DNA from: Denitromonas halophila
Lineage (GTDB): Bacteria; Pseudomonadota; Gammaproteobacteria; Burkholderiales; Rhodocyclaceae
Direction of reading: 5' to 3'
Length of the DNA: 64,000 bases
Assembly (NCBI RefSeq): GCF_007625155.1
Contig: NZ_VMNK01000018.1
Span: forward strand, 62,001 to 126,000
Below the pieces are notes generated by a model. That model was not told where the DNA came from, did no database searches, and saw nothing but the letters and a program-made list of their open reading frames with translations. Positions 57,419-64,000 of the stretch are shown in pieces (the stretch's first letter is position 1; every line of letters starts with the position of its first letter). The position numbers and the translations under genes are program-made.

Positions 57419-58089
57419 GCATGCTCGCCAACGACCTCCTGGCGGTTGCCCGCGGCATGACCGCCGCCCGCCTCTCGGTGGGCACTGCCGGCAACGTCAG
57501 CATGCGTGACGACACGGACGCGGCCAACGGTTTCTGGGTCACGCCCTCCGGCATGATGCCCGAGCGCTGCGAGGCCGCCGACATGACCCGCGTGCGCGCC
57601 GACGGCAGCGCCCACGGTCGTCGCGCGCCCTCCAGCGAATGGCGGCTGCACCGCGACATCTACGCCGCGCGGCCCGACGTCGGTGCCATCCTCCACGCCC
57701 ACGCCCCCTTCGCCACTGCACTGGCCTGCCACCGCCTCGACGTGCCGGCCTTTCACTACATGGTGGCGCGCTTCGGTGGCGACAGCGTGCGCTGCGGCAG
57801 CTACGCCACCTTCGGCACCCAGGCGCTGTCCGACGCCACCGTCAAGGCCCTCGAAAACCGCTGCGCCGCGCTCATGGCCAACCACGGCATGATCGTGCTG
57901 GCGCCCGACCTGAGCACCCTGCTCGACCGCGCCATCGAACTCGAAATGCTGTGCGAACACTACTGGCGCGCGCGCTGCCTCGGCGAACCGCCCTGCCTCG
58001 ACGACGCCCAGATGCGCGAAGCACTGGTGCAGTTCCGCTGGTATGGTCGCCCGCGCCCCCTCGATGCCGACCCGGACGCCCCGCAATGA
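57415..58089 (+). CDS. Class II aldolase, fuculose-phosphate-aldolase-like (possible methylthioribulose-1-phosphate aldolase)
   Basis: Zinc-dependent class II aldolase/adducin-family enzyme of 224 residues. Substrate-binding GTAGNVSMR, WVTPSGMMPE, SSEWRLHRDIYAARPDVGAILHAHAPFATALA (metal His pair and the conserved Glu) and the third His in MANHGMIVLAPDLSTLLDRAIELEMLCEHYWRA are all present. The C-terminal part resembles FucA/Ald2 more than MtnB dehydratase. It overlaps mtnA by four bases. Two roles are possible: the dehydratase step of methionine salvage, or the aldolase of the DHAP shunt giving DHAP and a methylthio aldehyde. I lean to the aldolase. Confidence 0.82.
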   Translation: MSMLANDLLAVARGMTAARLSVGTAGNVSMRDDTDAANGFWVTPSGMMPERCEAADMTRVRADGSAHGRRAPSSEWRLHRDIYAARPDVGAILHAHAPFATALACHRLDVPAFHYMVARFGGDSVRCGSYATFGTQALSDATVKALENRCAALMANHGMIVLAPDLSTLLDRAIELEMLCEHYWRARCLGEPPCLDDAQMREALVQFRWYGRPRPLDADPDAPQ

Positions 58090-58406
58090 CAACACCCCTC
58101 GACGAAGCCGCCGTACGCGACGCCCTCAAGCAAGTCATCGACCCCGAAGTCGGCATGAACATCGTCGACCTCGGCCTGATCTACACCGTCGCACTCACCG
58201 ACACGCAGATCACCGTTGAGATGACCATGACCAGCCCGGCCTGCCCGATGGGCCAGATGATCATGGATGAAGTCGACGCCGCGCTGCACCGCCTCGCCCC
58301 CGACCACACCCCCGCCGTCGAGCTGGTCTGGCAACCCGAGTGGACGCCCGCCATGATGAGCGACACCGCCAAGGCCCACTTCGGCTGGCAGGCCGACGAT
58401 GTCTGA
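58086..58406 (+). CDS. DUF59/MIP18-family metal-sulfur cluster assembly factor
   Basis: Small cytoplasmic protein of 106 residues with the MIP18/PaaD/SufT fold: LKQVIDPEVGMNIVDLGLIYTVAL and the conserved Cys in MTMTSPACPMGQMIMDEV. Members assist iron-sulfur cluster insertion. Its ATG overlaps the aldolase stop by four bases, and its last eight bases overlap the following membrane-protein gene. The pairing with an NnrS-like protein suggests service to a metal/NO-related process rather than to the two sugar-phosphate enzymes. Confidence 0.9.
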   Translation: MTTPLDEAAVRDALKQVIDPEVGMNIVDLGLIYTVALTDTQITVEMTMTSPACPMGQMIMDEVDAALHRLAPDHTPAVELVWQPEWTPAMMSDTAKAHFGWQADDV

Positions 58407-59472
58407 TCTGCCGCCCTGGCAGCGCGCGCCGCTGCTGGTCCTCGGCTTTGCGGGGCTGATCACCGGCGTGCTCGCCGGCCTGTGGCGCCTCGCCTGGCCC
58501 ACGCCCGACTTCGTCGCCGGTGCGCCGCATGGCGCACTGATGATGTGCGCCTTCTTCGGCACGCTCATTGCGCTCGAGCGCGCGGTCGCCGTCGGTCAGC
58601 GCTGGGCCTATCTCGGCCCGCTGGGCGGCGGCCTCGGCAGCGCGCTGCTGATCAGTGGCATCGCGCCCGCCATGGCCACCGTGTGCTTCATCGCCGGCGG
58701 CATCGTGCTGGTGCTCGCCTCGCTGCATGCCCAGCGTAAAGCACCCGCCCTGCACGCCCGCGTGCTCACCCTTGGCGCGGCGGCCTGGCTGATGGGTGTG
58801 CTGGTGTGGGCGCTCACCGGCACGGTCGACCTGGCCCTGTGGTGGTGGGCCGCCTTTCTGATCATCACCATCGCCGGCGAGCGGCTGGAGCTGTCGCGCC
58901 TGATGCGGGTCAGCCCGCGCATGCAGCAGGTTTTTATTGCGCTCATCGCCCTGCTGATTGCCGGCGCCTCACTCGCCGCACTGCCGATCGGCCCGCGCCT
59001 GTTCGGCCTCGGCGCGACCGGCCTGGCGATCTGGCTGCTCAAGCAGGATGTCGCCCGCCGCACGGTCAAGACCACCGGCCTCACCCGCTACATCGCCGTG
59101 TGCCTGCTGTCGGGCTATCTGTGGCTGGCGCTTGGCGGCGCGGTGCTCGCCGTGCTGGCCCCCGGCGCCGGCAGCATCGGCTGGGACAGCGCCCTGCACA
59201 GCCTGATGGTCGGCTTCGTATTTGCCATGGTGTTCGGCCACGCACCTATCATCCTGCCGGCGGTGCTGCGCGTTCGGTTGCCATATCACCGCGGTTTTTA
59301 TGTACCCTTGGCCCTGCTGCACCTGAGCCTAGTCCTGCGCGTGGCAGGCGACCTGTTCGAACACCACGGGCTGCGTGCCGATGGCGCGCTGGGCAACGCC
59401 GCGGCCATCGGCGTTTTTCTGCTGCTGATGATGACTGCCGTCGTGACCCGCCACGGCAGCAAACACCCATGA
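58399..59472 (+). CDS. NnrS-like polytopic membrane protein
   Basis: A 357-residue, very hydrophobic inner-membrane protein with roughly twelve segments. It has histidines in or near helices (PHGALMMCAFFGTLIALERAVAVG, SALHSLMVGFVFAMVFGHAPIILPAVLRVRLPYHR) reminiscent of NnrS, a haem- and copper-containing protein linked to nitric-oxide metabolism in denitrifiers. The match is by overall pattern, so the family call is moderate. Last gene of the mtnA operon by overlap. No nir, nor or nos genes are in the window. Confidence 0.65.
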   Translation: MSDLPPWQRAPLLVLGFAGLITGVLAGLWRLAWPTPDFVAGAPHGALMMCAFFGTLIALERAVAVGQRWAYLGPLGGGLGSALLISGIAPAMATVCFIAGGIVLVLASLHAQRKAPALHARVLTLGAAAWLMGVLVWALTGTVDLALWWWAAFLIITIAGERLELSRLMRVSPRMQQVFIALIALLIAGASLAALPIGPRLFGLGATGLAIWLLKQDVARRTVKTTGLTRYIAVCLLSGYLWLALGGAVLAVLAPGAGSIGWDSALHSLMVGFVFAMVFGHAPIILPAVLRVRLPYHRGFYVPLALLHLSLVLRVAGDLFEHHGLRADGALGNAAAIGVFLLLMMTAVVTRHGSKHP

Positions 59473-59541
59473 CCGCCGTATGCCCACAAGGCCCGGCGGC
59501 ACACACTGGAAGCTGCATCGTATGAATTCGCGACGCGCACG

Positions 59542-62292
59542 ATGCGCGTGATCCGGCCCCTTCGCCGCCTCCTGAAGCACTTCGGCCTCGCCATGCTATT
59601 GGCGGGCGTCCTCGCTGCGGCCACCGAGGCGGTCTACAAGAATGCGCTCGATGCGCAGCGCGACCGCGTCTACGCCGAATTTCAGCTCGCCGCGGGCCAG
59701 CACATCGGCACCCTGCGCAAACGCGTCGAAGCCGTACTCGATCTGCAGCACCTGCTGGGCGACCATGTCGACGTGGCCGGCGCCGGCAGCGCAAAAGACT
59801 TCGAACAGATCAGCGGCTCGCTGATGCGGGTGCACACCTTCATCAAGGCCATCGCGCTGGCTGACGTCGACAACAGCGTCACCCCCCCGCTGCGCTTCCC
59901 CGCCCGCCATGTCGCCACCCGCGCCGCCTGGCCCAGGCCCGGCACCGATCTGGCCATGGAAGGCCTGCAAGCGCAGGAAGCCGTCCAGGCCGCGCTGCGC
60001 ACCGGCGCCATCATCGCCACCCCGCTGCTCAGCCCTGAGGCCGAAAACGGTGAAGGCATCCGCCTGTTCTCACGAGCGGGCCAACATGTACTCGGGATCT
60101 ACATGCACCTGAGCGAGCTGGCGCAAAGCACGCTCTGGGCCGGCATGGACCCCGACGCCCGCAACATGGCCTTCACCATTCTGGACACCACCACCGACCC
60201 GCGCAGCGCGCCCGAGGTGTACCGCGACACCATCGGTGACAACTTCGAGACCGCCTACGTTGAGGTCATCGAATTCGCCGCCCGGCGCTGGCTGATCATC
60301 GCCACCCCCACGCCCAAGCACTTCGAACTGGCGCCCGCCGCATCCATTGAGCGCCAGCGCGCCACCGGCTGGGCCATCACCCTCCTCGCCGCGCTACTGG
60401 TGGCCTTCCTGCAAACCCGCAACGCCGTCATCCGCGACCGGGTGCGCAGCAGCACCGCTGAACTGGCCGAAACCAACCGCATCCTGGCCGACACCAATGC
60501 CACACTGCAGGCCGAGGTCGCCCAGCGCACCGCCTCCGAAGCCGCCCTGCGCACCAGCACCACGCTGCAGCAAGCCATCTTGCACAGCGCCGACTACGCC
60601 ATCGTCCTCACCGACACCGACGGCATCGTCCGCGTCTTCAACCCCGCCGCCGAGAGCATGCTCGGCTGCGCCGCCGACCTGGTGGTCGACAAGCGCACCC
60701 CCATCGATTTCATCAACACGGCCGCCATGGCACGCATGGAACGCGCCACCGGCAAACGCGGCTTTGCCGCCGTGCTCGAGACCGCGCGGGGGCTCGCCAC
60801 GAGCGAACCCGTCGAGCTGGAACTGACCGGCGCCGACGGGCGCAACGTCCCGGCCGCCGTGTCGATCTCCCCGCTGCTCGACGCCCAGGACGGTCGCATT
60901 ACCGGCTATCTGGCCATCGCCTCCGACATCACCCACCGCAAAGCCGCAGAGACCCGTATCCTGCATCTGGCCCATTTCGACCCACTCACCGAGTTGCCCA
61001 ACCGCAGCCTGCTCGGCGTGCGACTCGAGTCCGCCCTCGAAGCCGCCGGTCGCTTCGAACAATCGCTCGGCGTCCTCTTCCTCGACCTCGACCGCTTCAA
61101 GAACGTCAACGACTCCCTCGGCCACCAGGCCGGCGACGCCCTGCTCAAAGCCGTCTCGGGACGCTTCCAGCACTGCGTGCGCGAGCAGGACACCGTGGCC
61201 CGCATGGGTGGCGACGAGTTCATCGTGGTGCTGCCCGAGCTCGAAAGCCGCCAGCACGCCGCCGAAGTGGCCGAGCGCATCGTCGAAGCCCTGAGCGCGC
61301 CCTTCGACATCAAAGGTCACCGCCTCACCGTCACCCCCAGCATCGGCATCGCCATCTACCCCGACGACGGCAGCACGGCCGACACGCTCATCCAGCACGC
61401 CGACGCCGCCATGTACCACGCCAAAGACGCCGGCCGGAACAACTACCAGTTCTACGAATCGCGCCTGTCCACGCTGGTGTCCACCCGACTCACCCTCGAA
61501 AACCGCCTGCGCCGGGCACTCGAGCGGCAAGAGTTCGAGCTCTACTACCAGCCCCAGGTCGACATCGCCTCCGGCGACTTCATCGGCCTCGAAGCCATGC
61601 TGCGCTGGAACGACCCCGACGAAGGCCCGGTCGAACCCGACGTCTTCATCCCGGTCGCCGAAGACAGCGGCCTGATCGTTCCCATCGGCGCGTGGGTATT
61701 GCGTACCGCCTGCGCCCAGGCTGAAGCCTGGCGCAGCAAACACCTCATCGACGTCCCCATGGCTGTCAACCTCTCGGCCCGCCAGTTCGACGAAGCCAGC
61801 TTGCTCGACATCGTAGCCGACGTCCTCGAAGACACCGGCCTGCCCGCCGATCGCCTCGAACTCGAGCTGACCGAATCGCTGATCATGCGCAACCCCGAAC
61901 TCACCGCCGACGTCCTCGACGGCGCCAAGCGGCTGGGCGTCATGATCGGTGTTGACGACTTCGGCACCGGCTACTCCAGCCTCGCCTACCTCAAACGCTT
62001 CCCCATCGACCGGCTCAAGATCGACCGCTCCTTCATCGCCGACATCGAAACCGAACCCGACGACGCCGCCATCGCCGAAACCATCATCGCCATGGCCCAC
62101 ACCCTGCGCATTCAAGTACTCGCCGAAGGCGTCGAAACCGTCGGCCAGCTACGCATGCTCCGCGGCTGGGCCTGCGACGCCTACCAGGGCTACCTGTGCA
62201 GCCGACCGCTGCCCGCGGATGACATGAACGCATTGCTGAAGGGATTGCGGGCAGCGCGCTTGTGCGGTTTGCCGGATGTGGGGCATACGTGA
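59542..62292 (+). CDS. CHASE-PAS-GGDEF-EAL c-di-GMP signalling protein
   Basis: Membrane-bound dual-domain protein of 916 residues. A first membrane segment (about 13-31) and a second (about 275-293, WAITLLAALLVAFLQ) enclose a CHASE-type periplasmic domain (FEQISGSLMRVHTFIKAIALADVD). A coiled segment, PAS (about 345-460), GGDEF (about 475-640) with intact MGGDEFIVVL near 556, and EAL (about 655-900) follow. In the EAL signature, Leu is replaced by Met (GLEAMLRW, near 684), but ELELTES, VDDFGTGYSSL and AEGVETVGQ are kept. Either activity is possible, so the net effect on c-di-GMP is not predictable. It is 70 bases after the NnrS-like gene. Confidence 0.94.
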   Translation: MRVIRPLRRLLKHFGLAMLLAGVLAAATEAVYKNALDAQRDRVYAEFQLAAGQHIGTLRKRVEAVLDLQHLLGDHVDVAGAGSAKDFEQISGSLMRVHTFIKAIALADVDNSVTPPLRFPARHVATRAAWPRPGTDLAMEGLQAQEAVQAALRTGAIIATPLLSPEAENGEGIRLFSRAGQHVLGIYMHLSELAQSTLWAGMDPDARNMAFTILDTTTDPRSAPEVYRDTIGDNFETAYVEVIEFAARRWLIIATPTPKHFELAPAASIERQRATGWAITLLAALLVAFLQTRNAVIRDRVRSSTAELAETNRILADTNATLQAEVAQRTASEAALRTSTTLQQAILHSADYAIVLTDTDGIVRVFNPAAESMLGCAADLVVDKRTPIDFINTAAMARMERATGKRGFAAVLETARGLATSEPVELELTGADGRNVPAAVSISPLLDAQDGRITGYLAIASDITHRKAAETRILHLAHFDPLTELPNRSLLGVRLESALEAAGRFEQSLGVLFLDLDRFKNVNDSLGHQAGDALLKAVSGRFQHCVREQDTVARMGGDEFIVVLPELESRQHAAEVAERIVEALSAPFDIKGHRLTVTPSIGIAIYPDDGSTADTLIQHADAAMYHAKDAGRNNYQFYESRLSTLVSTRLTLENRLRRALERQEFELYYQPQVDIASGDFIGLEAMLRWNDPDEGPVEPDVFIPVAEDSGLIVPIGAWVLRTACAQAEAWRSKHLIDVPMAVNLSARQFDEASLLDIVADVLEDTGLPADRLELELTESLIMRNPELTADVLDGAKRLGVMIGVDDFGTGYSSLAYLKRFPIDRLKIDRSFIADIETEPDDAAIAETIIAMAHTLRIQVLAEGVETVGQLRMLRGWACDAYQGYLCSRPLPADDMNALLKGLRAARLCGLPDVGHT

Positions 62293-62364
62293 GAAATGGC
62301 TGCCGGGCCGGTCGCGGCCTGTTTTGTTCGTCGTCCATCAACCGTTGAACTGACTTCGTCCATT

Positions 62365-62947
62365 CGTTGGCCGGGTCTCGCCCCGGCGGGCGAATGACTT
62401 CTTTGTCGCGACAAAGAAGTCATCAAGAAAACGCCCCCGACTGTGCCGCCGGCTTCGCCGGTGCCCTCTCTACGCCCGGCGCCGGCGGGTCGTGTCGCGA
62501 ACTCGCCCGGCGGGCTCAGACAGGCGACACGACAATTCCCGCCGTCGCCGTTCTCCGTTCGGCGGCACAGAAAGGGAGAAGCACGCGGGCTCGGCTTTGC
62601 CCTCGCCCGCCCCGGGGAGGCGCTTTGTAGGGCGGGTTTCAAACCCGCCATCGGTATTCGTTCGCAGGCCATTGGCGGGTTGAAACCCGCCCGACGCCCC
62701 CCCCTGTCGTTTCCGCTGTTGCCGGCGGGCACCCCATCCCCCTCTGTCGTGCCGAGCGCAGCAAGTGCGGGGCGGAAAAAGCGGCTTCGCTGTCTGAGCC
62801 CGCAGGGCGAGTTTGCGAAGTCGCCCGCCCCGTGCTTGCGGAGGGAGGGGAGCCCGAAGGGCCACGACAGTGGGGTGTGCTTCTTTGCCTATCTTTCTTG
62901 CACAAGCAAGAAAGTAGGTCGCCCGCCGGGGCGAGACCCGGCCAACG
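62365..62947. repeat. Composite palindromic element with perfect 29-bp inverted ends
   Basis: The ends 62365-62393 and 62919-62947 are exact inverted copies over 29 bases, beginning CGTTGGCCGGGTCTCGCC. Just inside the left end is a perfect 30-base palindrome (62394-62423) with arms ATGACTTCTTTGTCG; just inside the right end is CTTTCTTGC/GCAAGAAAG (62893-62914). Further in, GCGAACTCGCCCGGCGGGCT (left) reappears inverted as AGCCCGCAGGGCGAGTTTGC (right). A central pair GGGCGGGTTTCAAACCCGCC / GGCGGGTTGAAACCCGCCC lies at about 62630-62693. The open frames inside are by-products of the repeat composition. It is flanked by the GGDEF-EAL gene and the LEA gene. Confidence 0.75.
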
Positions 62948-62978
62948 TACGCCACCCGAAGCCCACAAAACCATCCTC

Positions 62979-63224
62979 TCAATAGCACTCACATCGCAAC
63001 GCCCCATGCCCTCGCATGCCAGCCGTCTGATTGGGTGGATATACATTGACCAACCGGCCAGCACGATTCTCAGTTGAGCACCGCGCAACACACGAGGCTG
63101 CCTCACTCGGAGCCTCTCTTAGTAAGTACAAAGCCAAAAGAACAACGCCTATCACACCGCCAAAGACCATGGCCACCACGACGCCTACCGGCAATCGGTG
63201 CTCAAGTTCGTGCACCGGCTGCAC
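62979..63224 (-). CDS. Possible small single-span membrane protein
   Basis: An 81-residue frame whose GTG start overlaps the stop of the upstream LEA-like gene (TAGTG), suggesting translational coupling. It has one clear hydrophobic segment (VGVVVAMVFGGVIGVVLLALYLL, about 12-34) and then a polar tail with four cysteines and no recognisable motif. The region is less G+C-rich than its surroundings. It may be real, or the remnant of a larger gene truncated by the adjacent repeat element. No homologue is recognised. Confidence 0.3.
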   Translation of the reverse strand: MQPVHELEHRLPVGVVVAMVFGGVIGVVLLALYLLREAPSEAASCVARCSTENRAGRLVNVYPPNQTAGMRGHGALRCECY

Positions 63225-63715
63225 TAGAACCGACTCGTCCCCGCCGGCACCCCCAGATCCGCAAAATCCACCTCGCCCTTCTGGTCGAAAGGCACGCCGC
63301 CGAACAGCCCCCCAGTGTAGAGCGTGCCGTAAATCCGGTAGTCGATTCGCTCCTGCCCCTTGGCCATGGCGCCGAACTGGCGCAGCAGGCCAGAGAGCGA
63401 ACTGACGGCCTCCACCTCCAGCATGGCTTCGCTGAGTCGCGGCACGGTGACGGCCTTGTTGCTCACCCCTTTGGCGAAGGGCTTGCCGTTGAGCTCGACG
63501 GTGAAGCTCAGGCCGTCGACCGGGATCTCGGCATCGTTGGGGTTGAGCACCCGCAGGCTGAGGCCGAAGCGTTGTTCGAGCAGACCAACGTTGAGCAGGC
63601 GCAGGTCGGACACCGACACCTCGGGCGGCTGCATGTTGAGCGGCAGGCTGGCGCAGGCGGCCAGGCCGAGGGTGGCTAACGCGACGAGTGCGGTACGGCG
63701 AGTGATGTGATTCAT
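63224..63715 (-). CDS. LEA type 2/WHy-domain lipoprotein
   Basis: A 163-residue putative lipoprotein. The signal peptide ends in a lipobox (LGLAAC, Cys near 21); the mature part is a WHy/LEA-14-like beta domain (VSDLRLLNVGLLEQRFGLSLRVLNPNDAEIPVDGLSFTVELNGKPFAKG, VPRLSEAMLEVEAVSS). Such domains occur in desiccation and stress proteins; the bacterial function is unproven. Its start overlaps the stop of the reductase gene by four bases. Confidence 0.87.
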   Translation of the reverse strand: MNHITRRTALVALATLGLAACASLPLNMQPPEVSVSDLRLLNVGLLEQRFGLSLRVLNPNDAEIPVDGLSFTVELNGKPFAKGVSNKAVTVPRLSEAMLEVEAVSSLSGLLRQFGAMAKGQERIDYRIYGTLYTGGLFGGVPFDQKGEVDFADLGVPAGTSRF

Positions 63716-64000
63716 TCGGTCGTCCTCCTGTCCTGCGGTGCCATGGCGTCGAGTACGGTAATCAGCGCGGCGGTGTCTTGCCGGGCGCCGCCGCGGGCCA
63801 TCAGGGCATTGAGTTGTTGTCCGACAGCCGCGGCAATGGGCAGCGGTGCGCCGAGGGCATGGGCTTCGGCCATGATGAGGGCGAAATCCTTGTGATGCAG
63901 GCGGGCGTCAACGCCTTTGTCGAAATCGCCGGAGACCATCCGCTCGCCCATCACTTCAAGCACCCGCGAGCCCGCCGAGCCGCCCATCAGGGCGGTGCGC
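63712..64000 (-). CDS. 3-hydroxyisobutyrate/tartronate-semialdehyde reductase family, C-terminal part
   Basis: Only the last 95 or so codons are present; the frame is open to the right edge and the gene continues outside. The segment RTALMGGSAGSRVLEVMGERMVSGDF, then HHKDFALIMAEAHALGAPLPIAAAVGQQLNALMARGG, matches the C-terminal helical domain of GarR/GlxR (2-hydroxy-3-oxopropionate reductase) and 3-hydroxyisobutyrate dehydrogenase; KD in HHKD is the conserved catalytic-region lysine motif. The substrate cannot be settled from this part. It is translationally coupled to the LEA-like gene. Confidence 0.85.
   Translation of the reverse strand, partial: RTALMGGSAGSRVLEVMGERMVSGDFDKGVDARLHHKDFALIMAEAHALGAPLPIAAAVGQQLNALMARGGARQDTAALITVLDAMAPQDRRTTE

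Noticed and set aside
60394-62115. Long frame opposite the GGDEF-EAL gene
   Set aside because: Antisense shadow; Gly/Val/Glu/Asp-rich without motifs, while the plus strand encodes a complete domain series.
62443-62985. 180-codon frame inside the palindromic element
   Set aside because: It reads through the inverted repeats and is Pro/Arg/Gly-rich; such frames are artefacts of this repeat type.

Overview
The window is a stretch of ordinary high-G+C chromosome from a Gram-negative proteobacterium. The gene set points to Betaproteobacteria, most likely Rhodocyclales/Zoogloeaceae (Thauera/Azoarcus/Denitromonas-like): GTP-dependent PEP carboxykinase beside an NADP malic enzyme fused to a phosphotransacetylase-like domain, PilS/PilR next to AmpD, a split Mrp-type cation/proton antiporter, an NnrS-like membrane protein with a DUF59 protein, and many hybrid kinases and GGDEF/EAL proteins. 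The lineage is an inference from protein families. I saw no rRNA, tRNA, CRISPR array, prophage or intact insertion sequence.

Layout. 1-2758: a hybrid histidine kinase cut by the left edge. 2769-9933 (minus): glyoxalase I, a YgjP-type metallopeptidase, a CinA-N/MoaB-like protein, an EI24 membrane protein, HrpA helicase and the CrcB fluoride channel. 9934-10167: a MITE-like element with inverted ends. 10293-11512: an ECF sigma factor coupled to a ZAS-type anti-sigma-like protein. 11525-21058 (minus): a five-gene signalling operon of two paralogous TonB-dependent receptors, a YfiR-like periplasmic protein, a hybrid kinase with a YfiN-like periplasmic domain, and a REC-PAS-GGDEF-EAL regulator. 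21268-28763: glnS, a degenerate J-domain protein, and a MacA/MacB-like exporter operon (adaptor, ATPase, two permeases) interrupted by an unrelated low-G+C orphan gene. 28771-28906: a REP-like inverted pair.

28923-37359 (minus): a pseudouridine synthase with duplicated S4 domains, then a ten-gene Mrp/Mnh-type antiporter operon with three large MrpD-like subunits and a detached MrpA-tail/DUF4040 protein. 37555-43553: a D-2-hydroxyacid dehydrogenase divergent from an IclR regulator, a PBP7-like endopeptidase, a patatin-like phospholipase, and TerB-like, PsiE and MarC membrane or stress genes. 43709-49544: maeB divergent from pckG, then an aminotransferase, with clear terminators. 49561-55044 (minus): a lytic transglycosylase with a structured leader, a BON-LysM protein, AmpD, PilR, PilS and a small zinc-ribbon-like protein. 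55113-59472: a methionine-type aminotransferase divergent from a tightly overlapping operon of mtnA, a fuculose-aldolase-like class II aldolase, a DUF59 protein and an NnrS-like membrane protein. 59542-62292: a CHASE-PAS-GGDEF-EAL protein. 62365-62947: a composite palindromic repeat with perfect 29-bp inverted ends. 63224-64000 (minus): an LEA/WHy lipoprotein and the 3' end of a tartronate-semialdehyde-reductase-like gene.

The most interesting candidate for an undescribed system is the TonB receptor - YfiR - CHASE8 hybrid kinase - EAL regulator operon. It looks like the YfiBNR logic with the diguanylate cyclase output replaced by a phosphorelay, and outer-membrane receptors where YfiB would be expected. 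Other leads are the mtnA/class II aldolase pair (a possible DHAP shunt), the orphan gene in the exporter operon, and the two inverted-repeat elements.
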